From: Pseudomonadota bacterium
GTDB taxonomy: Bacteria; Pseudomonadota; Gammaproteobacteria; Xanthomonadales; Xanthomonadaceae
Length of the DNA: 11,382 nucleotides
Direction of reading: 5' to 3'
Assembly: GCA_023386795.1 (NCBI GenBank)
Contig: JAEWJB010000166.1
Coordinates: 1 to 11,382, forward strand
The first letter of the stretch is position 1. Every line of letters starts with the position of its first letter. Shown one piece after another: positions 1 to 5,047 of the stretch. The notes under the pieces are model-generated. The model made no database searches and had not been told where the DNA came from. It saw only the letters and a program-made list of their open reading frames with translations. A program made the position numbers and the translations under genes.

Positions 1-131
1 GAGCCCCGCAGGGATGCGGTTGTTGGCGTCCCCCGATGCGGCCGCCCGCCCGTCCACCGCGCGACGTCAATGCAAGCGCCAAAAAAAACATCCAGACGAA
101 AACGACCCAGCCCCAACCCCACGCGCAGTCC

Positions 132-137
132 TAGAAT
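132..137 (+). promoter_or_regulatory. TAGAAT -10-like box before pdxY
   Basis: The hexamer TAGAAT lies 8 nt upstream of the pdxY ATG at 146. At normal -10 to start-site spacing, transcription would begin at or just before the ATG, giving a leaderless or nearly leaderless mRNA. No convincing -35 hexamer is visible, and only a weak GGA (138-140) could serve as a Shine-Dalgarno. The same box with almost the same spacing precedes yigZ on the other strand. This is inference from sequence only. Confidence 0.45.
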
Positions 138-145
138 GGACAACC

Positions 146-1054
146 ATGAACACCCCAACCGATAGCCACCTGATCCACGGCCGACGCCAGCGCCCGGACG
201 GCCCCGTCCCGGTCGACGTCATTTCCGTGCAGTCCCAACTCGTCTACGGCCACGCCGGCAACAGCGCCGCGGTGCCACCGCTGCGCGCCCTCGGCCTGCG
301 CGTGGCCGAAGTGCCGACCACGCTGCTGAGCAATGCCCCGTTCTACAGCACCTTGCGCGGCCGCGTGCTGCCCTCGGACTGGCTGGCGGACCTGCTGCTC
401 GGCGCCAGCGAACGCGGCCTGCCCGCACGCGCCCGCATGCTCGTCTCCGGCTACTTCGGCAGCACCGCCAATGGTGAAGTCTTCGCCGACTGGCTCGAAC
501 GCGAACAGGCGCATGCCCCGCAGATGCGCTACTGCCTGGACCCGGTCATCGGCGACACCCACACCGGTCCCTACGTCGAAGCCGGCCTGGAACGCGTGTT
601 CGCCGAGCGCCTGCTGCCGCGAGCCTGGTTGGTTACCCCGAACGCCTTTGAACTCGGCCGCCTCACTGGCCTGCCGAGCCTGGCGCAGGAAGACGCCATC
701 GCCGCCGCGCGGGTGCTGCTCGAACGCGGCCCGCAATGGGTACTCGCCCACAGCGTCGCCGGCGAGCCGGGAGAACTGGTCACCTTGGCGGTCAGTCGCG
801 ACGCCGTGTTTCGCTGGCGCACGCCGCACCTGCCGGTCGATGTCGCCGGCACCGGCGATGTGCTGATGGCACTGCTGATCGGCTTCCTGCTGCGCGATGC
901 CCCGTTTGAAACCGCCGTCAGTCGCGCGCTGGCCGGCGTGCACACCGCGCTTGAAGCCACGCTCGCCGCCGGCTTCGAGGAATTCGACGTGCTGGCCGCC
1001 GCGCCCGCCGCGCTCTCGCCGGCCGATCGCTTCCCCGCCGAGCGCCTCGCATGA
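146..1054 (+). CDS. pdxY: Pyridoxal kinase PdxY
   Basis: This 302-residue ribokinase-fold enzyme phosphorylates pyridoxal with ATP to pyridoxal 5'-phosphate in the cytoplasmic vitamin B6 salvage pathway. The family motif SQLVYGHAGNSA (about residues 30-41) is clear. So are DPVIGD (132-137), TPNAFELGRLTG in mid protein, and GTGD (235-238), whose Asp is the catalytic base in this family. It is close in length to E. coli PdxY but has about 20 extra N-terminal residues (HGRRQRPDGP and flanks) before the core. ATG 146 is chosen because the in-frame sequence upstream (from ATG 14) is low-quality and unlike the family, and because a TAGAAT box lies just upstream. No other start lies before the conserved core. 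The stop overlaps the next ATG (ATGA at 1051-1054), so it is probably translationally coupled to tyrA. PdxY versus PdxK is called by overall similarity; the GTGD form occurs in both lineages. Confidence 0.88.
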   Translation: MNTPTDSHLIHGRRQRPDGPVPVDVISVQSQLVYGHAGNSAAVPPLRALGLRVAEVPTTLLSNAPFYSTLRGRVLPSDWLADLLLGASERGLPARARMLVSGYFGSTANGEVFADWLEREQAHAPQMRYCLDPVIGDTHTGPYVEAGLERVFAERLLPRAWLVTPNAFELGRLTGLPSLAQEDAIAAARVLLERGPQWVLAHSVAGEPGELVTLAVSRDAVFRWRTPHLPVDVAGTGDVLMALLIGFLLRDAPFETAVSRALAGVHTALEATLAAGFEEFDVLAAAPAALSPADRFPAERLA

Positions 1055-2166
1055 CGCTGCGCCCGGTCGTCGGCATCGTGGGTAGCGCCGGCGCCTATGG
1101 ACGCTGGCTGGCGCGCTTCCTGCGCGAGCGCATGGGCCTGGCGGTATGGGGCCACGACCCGGCCGACCCCGCCTCGCTCGACGAGGCCGAACTGCTGGAT
1201 CGCGTCGATGTATTGGTGTTCTCCGCGCCGATCCGCCAGACCCCCACGCTGATCGCGCATTACGCCGCGCTCTCCGCAGGCCGCGAGCGCGAGCAGCTGT
1301 GGCTGGATGTCACCTCGATCAAGCAGGCGCCGGTCGCCGCCATGTTGGCCTCGCAGGCCGAGGTCGTCGGCCTGCATCCGATGACCGCGCCGCCGAAGTC
1401 GCCCACGCTGAAGGGCAGGGTGATGGTCGTCAGCGAGGCGCGGTTGGCACGCTGGCGCCCTTGGGTCGAACAACTGTGCACCGCGCTGGAGGCCGAATGC
1501 GTGCCGGCCACGCCGGAGCACCACGACCGGGTGATGGCGCTGGTGCAGGGCATGGTCCATGCCACGCACCTGGCGCAGGCCGGCGTGCTGCGCGATTACG
1601 CCCCCCTGCTTGGCGAGTTGCAGGCGCTGATGCCGTTCCGCTCGGCGTCCTTCGAGCTGGATACCGCAGTGATCGCGCGCATCCTGTCGTTGAACCCGAC
1701 CATCTACGAGGATATCCAGTTCGGCAATCCCTACGTGCCTGAGATGCTCGACCGCCTGCTGGCCCAACTGGCCACGCTGCGCGAGCTGGTGCGGCAGGGC
1801 GACGATGCGGCGCGGGCGCGCTTCCGCACCCAGTTCCTGCGCGAGAACCACGATGCACTGGCGCCGGCCAGCCTGGAAGCCGGCAACTACAGCTACGAAC
1901 GCCTGGGCTACCTGTTGGCCGATCTCACCGAGCCGCTGGCCACCAGCGTCTACCTGCCCGAGGATCGCCCCGGCTCGCTGCGCGCGCTGCTGCATGTGTT
2001 CGAGCAGCACGGCGTCAACCTGTCGTCGATCCATTCTTCGCGCACGCCGGCCGGCGAGCTGCACTTCCGCATGGGCTTCGAGCCGGACAGCGATCCGGCG
2101 CGGCTGGCGGCCGCCAAGCAGGAAATCGACGCCAGCGGCATTGGCCGCGTGTTGCCGCAGCGCTGA
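1051..2166 (+). CDS. tyrA: Prephenate dehydrogenase with C-terminal ACT domain
   Basis: The 371-residue product resembles the dehydrogenase half of E. coli T-protein without the chorismate mutase half. It should oxidatively decarboxylate prephenate to 4-hydroxyphenylpyruvate using NAD(P)+, the step before transamination to tyrosine. The N-terminal dinucleotide fold has GIVGSAGAYG (residues 8-17). LHPMTAP carries His109, matching the catalytic His of GLHPMFGP in E. coli TyrA, and the conserved helical region has His170 in GMVHATH. An ACT domain follows at about 298-360 (SVYLPEDRPGSL, then HGVNLSSIHS), similar to the PheA regulatory domain, so feedback control by an aromatic amino acid, probably tyrosine, is inferred. 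The start overlaps the pdxY stop (ATGA) and has no good Shine-Dalgarno of its own, so coupling is likely. Arogenate use cannot be excluded from sequence. Confidence 0.88.
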   Translation: MTLRPVVGIVGSAGAYGRWLARFLRERMGLAVWGHDPADPASLDEAELLDRVDVLVFSAPIRQTPTLIAHYAALSAGREREQLWLDVTSIKQAPVAAMLASQAEVVGLHPMTAPPKSPTLKGRVMVVSEARLARWRPWVEQLCTALEAECVPATPEHHDRVMALVQGMVHATHLAQAGVLRDYAPLLGELQALMPFRSASFELDTAVIARILSLNPTIYEDIQFGNPYVPEMLDRLLAQLATLRELVRQGDDAARARFRTQFLRENHDALAPASLEAGNYSYERLGYLLADLTEPLATSVYLPEDRPGSLRALLHVFEQHGVNLSSIHSSRTPAGELHFRMGFEPDSDPARLAAAKQEIDASGIGRVLPQR

Positions 2167-2172
2167 CAGGCG

Positions 2173-2201
2173 CGGTCATCCACAGGGGATGTGGATGACC
2201 G
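2173..2201. terminator. Perfect 12-bp hairpin after tyrA
   Basis: Arms 2173-2184 and 2190-2201 are perfectly complementary around the loop GGGGA, beginning 7 nt after the tyrA stop. The position suits transcription termination or 3'-end protection. However, no T-run follows on the plus strand, so it is not a classical intrinsic terminator. Each arm carries TCATCCACA, one base off the DnaA-box consensus. Confidence 0.5.
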
Positions 2202-2221
2202 TTGAATGAAGCTGTGGATAA
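2176..2221. other. Cluster of three DnaA-box-like nonamers
   Basis: TCATCCACA (2176-2184, plus), its reverse complement (2190-2198) and TGTGGATAA (2213-2221) lie within 46 bp. The last reads TTATCCACA on the minus strand, a perfect match to the strong E. coli R1-type DnaA box. The first two are the arms of a hairpin and differ from the consensus by one base. DnaA binding is inferred only. No AT-rich unwinding region is seen nearby, so this is not proposed as an origin. Confidence 0.35.
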
Positions 2222-2260
2222 ACCCGTGCAGCCCAGCCGTGGCGGGGCCTGCGCCCGGTG

Positions 2261-2277
2261 TGGCGAAGAATTCGCCA
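2261..2277. repeat. 7-bp perfect inverted repeat with 3-nt loop
   Basis: TGGCGAA and TTCGCCA flank a GAA loop. It lies just past the stop of the minus-strand small gene (stop at 2287-2285), so it may act as a 3'-end hairpin for that transcript. No T-run follows on the minus strand. Confidence 0.4.
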
Positions 2278-2284
2278 GTGCGGC

Positions 2285-2473
2285 TCAGGCCGTGGACAGG
2301 CGCAGCTCGCCACCGGTGGTGGTGTATTCCTGGCCCTGCCGGACCAGGTGCCGGCCGTCGGCCAACTCGTAGCGGGGCGTGTCGTGGGACGGCCCATGGG
2401 ATTGCTCGCGGAACTCGATGATCACGTACGACTCGCCATCGGAACCGGTGGCGGGGAATTGCCGAAATGACAT
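2285..2473 (-). CDS. Small conserved-looking protein, function unknown
   Basis: I do not recognise a named family. The product is 62 residues, starting MSFRQFPATGSDGESYVIIE, soluble-looking, with no signal peptide or membrane segment. A likely beta-strand stretch (SYVIIEF) is followed by a polar middle with HGPSHDTPRYELADGRHL and a Thr/Gly-rich tail (EYTTTGGELRL). Reality is supported by an excellent Shine-Dalgarno GAGGAGG (2486-2480) 6 nt before the ATG, the best in the window, and by an unbroken frame with balanced composition, unlike the Arg/Pro-rich shadows around it. It lies 78 nt downstream of the ABC transporter gene on the same strand and converges with tyrA. It could be the last gene of the yigZ-ABC operon or have its own promoter. 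I infer a small cytoplasmic protein; no role is assigned. Confidence 0.68.
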   Translation of the reverse strand: MSFRQFPATGSDGESYVIIEFREQSHGPSHDTPRYELADGRHLVRQGQEYTTTGGELRLSTA

Positions 2474-2479
2474 GATGTG

Positions 2480-2486
2480 CCTCCTC
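2480..2486 (-). promoter_or_regulatory. Strong Shine-Dalgarno of the 62-residue gene
   Basis: GAGGAGG on the minus strand with a 6-nt spacer to the ATG at 2473. It fixes this start rather than the in-frame upstream ATG at 2506, which has no ribosome binding site. Confidence 0.75.
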
Positions 2487-2551
2487 GGATGTAGCCGCCG
2501 GCCCATGCCGGCGAGGGCGAGGATGCGCGCGCGTGCGTTACCGCGCCGTGC

Positions 2552-4318
2552 TCAATCGATGAATTGCAGGCGCGCCAGTTCAGCGTAAAGACCGCCCTGT
2601 GCGAGCAGCTCGGCATGCGTGCCCTGCGCGATGATGCGCCCGCGTTCCATCACCACGATGCGGTCGGCCTTGAGCACGGTGGCGAGCCGATGGGCGATGA
2701 CCAGCGTCGTGCGACCGGCCATCAAGCGTTCCAGCGCCTGCTGCACGGCGCGCTCGCTCTGTGCATCGAGCGCGCTGGTGGCTTCGTCCAGCAGCAGCAC
2801 CGGCGCATCCTTGAGCAGGGCGCGGGCGATCGCCACGCGCTGCTGCTGGCCGCCGGACAGGCGCGCGCCACGTTCGCCCAGCTCGGTATCCATGCCCTGC
2901 GGCAGCTCGCCGAGGAACCCTTCGGCTTCGGCGGCGCGCGCAGCGGCGCGCACGTCCTCGTCGCTGGCGTCGAGCCGCCCGTAGCGGATGTTTTCCGCCG
3001 CGCTGGCCGCAAACAGCGCCGGCTGCTGCGGCACCAGCGCGATGTGCTCGCGCAGCTGCAGCGGGTCGAGCGCGCGCAGGTCCATGCCGTCCAGCGAGAC
3101 ACTGCCGGCGTCCGGGTCGTGGAAGCGCAGCAGCAACGAAAGCACCGTGCTCTTGCCAGCGCCGGAGGGGCCTACCAGTGCCACCGTCTCGCCGGGGCGC
3201 ACGTGCAGCGTGAAGCCATCCAGCGCGGCGTGGTCCGGGCGCTGCGGATAATGGAAGACCACGTCGTCGAAGCGGATCTCGCCGCGCAGCGGCGAGGGCA
3301 GGGCGCTCGGCGCCTCGGGCAGCGCCAGGCGCGGCTGCTCTCGCAACAGTTCGGCAATGCGCCCCATGCCGCCGGCGGCGCGTTGCAGTTCATTCCACAC
3401 CTCGGCCAACGCGCCCACCGAGCCCCCGCCGATCAGCGCGTACAGTACGAACTGGCCCAAGGCACCGGTGCTCATGCGGCCATCGACGACATCGTGCGCA
3501 CCCATCCACAGCACGGTGACGATGGCGCCGAAGAACAGCACGATCGCTACGGCGGTCACGATGGACTGTGTGCCGATGCGCCGCCGCGCGGCGGCCAGCG
3601 TCGCTTCCAGCGCGGCACCGAAGCGCGCGCGCTCGTAAGGCTCGCGCGCATGCGCCTGTACCGTGCGCACCGCGCCCAGCGTTTCGGCGGCGAGGGTGTT
3701 GGCATCGGCCACGCGGTCCTGGCTGGCACGCGCCATTTTCTGCAGGCGCCGTGCACCCAGCACGATGGGCAGCACCGCCAGCGGAATACCCAGCAGGGCC
3801 CATGCCGCCAGCCGCGGGCTGGTGACGAACAGCATCACCAGGCTGCCGATCACGGTGACCGTGCTGCGCAGCGCCACCGACATCGTCGAGCCGATCACCC
3901 CCCGCAACAGTTCACTGTCGGCCGACAGCCGCGAGACCAGCTCGCCGCTGCGGCTGCGGTCGTGGAACTCCATGTCCATCCCGATCAGGTGGGCATACAG
4001 GCGCCCGCGCAGGTCCGCCACCACGCGCTCGCCCAGCAGCGAGACGAAGAACAGTCGCGCGGCCGTGGCCACCGCCAGCACCGCGGTGACCACGAAGGCC
4101 AGCGCAAAGGTGCGGTTGATCGCGCTGGCCGCGCTGAAACCGTGGTCGATCACTTGCCGCGCCACGGTGGGCAGTACCAGCGTCGCCGCCGAGGACACCG
4201 CCAGCGCCAGCAGCCAGGACACGAACAGCGGCAGGTGGCGGCGAACGAACGGCCACAGCGCGCCGAGGCTGGCAAGGCCGCGCAGGCCGGGGCGCGGGGT
4301 ATCCGGGGTCGAACTCAT
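2552..4318 (-). CDS. ABC exporter, fused permease-ATPase (MsbA-like half transporter)
   Basis: The 588-residue product has the typical half-transporter layout. An N-terminal six-helix ABC exporter membrane domain (about residues 30-320; first helix around FVSWLLALAVSSAATLVL) precedes an ATPase domain (about 350-588). The ATPase motifs are all intact: Walker A GPSGAGKST (383-391), Q-loop in VPQQPALFAASAAENI, signature LSGGQ (487-491), Walker B VLLLDE with Asp511/Glu512, D-loop SALD and H-loop His543. It should homodimerise in the inner membrane and export a hydrophobic or lipidic substrate using ATP. It resembles MsbA-related exporters of Proteobacteria, but the substrate cannot be read from sequence, and true lipid A MsbA is not claimed. 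The ATG overlaps the yigZ stop (ATGA at 4318-4315), and its own Shine-Dalgarno is poor, so translation is probably coupled. In-frame sequence upstream of the ATG lies antisense-shifted within yigZ and is not exporter-like. Confidence 0.88.
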   Translation of the reverse strand: MSSTPDTPRPGLRGLASLGALWPFVRRHLPLFVSWLLALAVSSAATLVLPTVARQVIDHGFSAASAINRTFALAFVVTAVLAVATAARLFFVSLLGERVVADLRGRLYAHLIGMDMEFHDRSRSGELVSRLSADSELLRGVIGSTMSVALRSTVTVIGSLVMLFVTSPRLAAWALLGIPLAVLPIVLGARRLQKMARASQDRVADANTLAAETLGAVRTVQAHAREPYERARFGAALEATLAAARRRIGTQSIVTAVAIVLFFGAIVTVLWMGAHDVVDGRMSTGALGQFVLYALIGGGSVGALAEVWNELQRAAGGMGRIAELLREQPRLALPEAPSALPSPLRGEIRFDDVVFHYPQRPDHAALDGFTLHVRPGETVALVGPSGAGKSTVLSLLLRFHDPDAGSVSLDGMDLRALDPLQLREHIALVPQQPALFAASAAENIRYGRLDASDEDVRAAARAAEAEGFLGELPQGMDTELGERGARLSGGQQQRVAIARALLKDAPVLLLDEATSALDAQSERAVQQALERLMAGRTTLVIAHRLATVLKADRIVVMERGRIIAQGTHAELLAQGGLYAELARLQFID

Positions 4319-4908
4319 GCGGGAGGCTGCTCGCGAACGTGTACCCGGTTGCGGGTGGCGTCGCGCAACTGGTTTTTCAAGCCCGGCAGGCGATCTGCCG
4401 GCAGCGATACCTGCAGCCACGCGCCTTCGGCGTCGAACGCCTCCCGCTGCTTGAGGGCATGGCACTGGCTCATGGCGTTGTGCACCGCGCCCAGGTCGTC
4501 GAAGCCGCAATGCAGCCACGCCGTCGCCATTTCGGTTAGCGGCAGACGCGGGGCGGTGCGCAGGCATTCGGCGGCGGTCCCTCCGTAGGCGCGCACCAGG
4601 CCGCCGGCGCCGAGCTTGATGCCGCCGTACCAGCGGGTGACCACCACCATGAGACGGTCCAGGCCCTGGCCGTCGATGGCCGCGAGGATCGGCCGTCCGG
4701 CGGTGCCGGCCGGCTCGCCGTCGTCGCTGGAGCGGTACTCATCGCCGATCCGGTAGGCCCAGCAGTTGTGCGTGGCGTCGGCCACCGCCACCTGCGCGAG
4801 GAAGGCCAGCGCCGCAGCGGCGTCATCGATGGGTGCGGCATGGGCGACGAAGCGGCTGTGGCGGATTTCCTGGCGGTGACTGACCGCGTTGGCGAGGGTC
4901 TCGGGCAT
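4315..4908 (-). CDS. yigZ: YigZ/IMPACT family protein
   Basis: The 197-residue protein belongs to the UPF0029/IMPACT family, whose bacterial members include E. coli YigZ. The yeast and mammalian relatives (Yih1/IMPACT) modulate Gcn2 signalling; the bacterial role is not settled, with nucleic-acid or translation-factor-like folds proposed. Diagnostic motifs are SSDDGEPAGTAGRP (residues 60-73) and VVVTRWYGGIKLGAGGLVRAY-type sequence (88-108), with a C-terminal ferredoxin-like part after about residue 125. Start choice: ATG 4908 (MPETLANAV) is preferred over in-frame ATG 4917, because the latter overlaps the TAGAAT -10-like box (4921-4916), which would place the transcript start at about 4908. 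The first gene of a minus-strand unit, it overlaps the ABC exporter gene by 4 nt and is divergent from the c-di-GMP gene. Confidence 0.85.
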   Translation of the reverse strand: MPETLANAVSHRQEIRHSRFVAHAAPIDDAAAALAFLAQVAVADATHNCWAYRIGDEYRSSDDGEPAGTAGRPILAAIDGQGLDRLMVVVTRWYGGIKLGAGGLVRAYGGTAAECLRTAPRLPLTEMATAWLHCGFDDLGAVHNAMSQCHALKQREAFDAEGAWLQVSLPADRLPGLKNQLRDATRNRVHVREQPPA

Positions 4909-4915
4909 CACGTGC

Positions 4916-4921
4916 ATTCTA
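4916..4921 (-). promoter_or_regulatory. TAGAAT -10-like box before yigZ
   Basis: On the minus strand TAGAAT ends 7 nt before the ATG at 4908, the same arrangement as before pdxY. Only a partial -35 match (CGAC core near 4944-4939) is present. No Shine-Dalgarno fits between box and ATG, which suggests leaderless translation. Inference. Confidence 0.42.
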
Positions 4922-4946
4922 GCGGCCGTACCGGTGTCGGTCGGCC

Positions 4947-5021
4947 TGGCGCGTGCGCCACGTCAAGAACGCGGGATGTGGCGCCTATCAAAACCACGCC
5001 CAACGGTTATGCTGGGCGCCA
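4947..5021. promoter_or_regulatory. TGGCGC inverted half-sites in the divergent promoter region
   Basis: TGGCGC-GT-GCGCCA (4947-4960) is a 14-bp inverted repeat. Two further half-sites, TGGCGCC (4979-4985) and GGCGCCA (5015-5021), face each other around the TATGCT -10-like box (5008-5013). This could be an operator for the divergent yigZ and c-di-GMP genes. In a GC-rich genome such hexamers occur often by chance, so confidence is low. Confidence 0.28.
5008..5013 (+). promoter_or_regulatory. TATGCT -10-like box of the GGDEF-EAL gene
   Basis: TTATGCT (5007-5013) would start transcription near 5020, leaving a leader of about 28 nt that contains the GGGAA ribosome binding site (5035-5039). The -35 candidate CTATCA (4985-4990, 17-nt spacing) matches TTGACA at only three positions. 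Confidence 0.35.
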
Positions 5022-5047
5022 CAGGGGAGCTGCCGGGAACGGCGGCC

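Noticed and set aside
14..145. In-frame extension of PdxY to ATG 14
   Set aside because: The extra 44 residues are Arg/Lys/Pro-rich and unlike the family, and the TAGAAT box lies inside them. The stretch 1-145 otherwise shows only a weak 5-bp hairpin (6-19) and an eight-A run (81-88).
571..2064. A long minus-strand open frame opposite pdxY and tyrA
   Set aside because: It is antisense to both genes, with a low-complexity Gln/His/Arg-rich translation and no ribosome binding site.
2173..2221. A replication origin at the DnaA-like boxes
   Set aside because: There is no AT-rich unwinding region, too few boxes, and no dnaA, dnaN or gidA-type neighbours.
2497..2512. GCCGGC-CCAT-GCCGGC hairpin between the ABC gene and the small gene
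   Set aside because: Only 6 bp, self-palindromic arms that are frequent in GC-rich DNA, and no T-run, so it is not called a terminator.
2564..4588. A long plus-strand open frame opposite the ABC exporter
   Set aside because: Shadow frame: low-complexity Arg/Gln/His-rich translation, while the minus strand carries every ABC ATPase motif.
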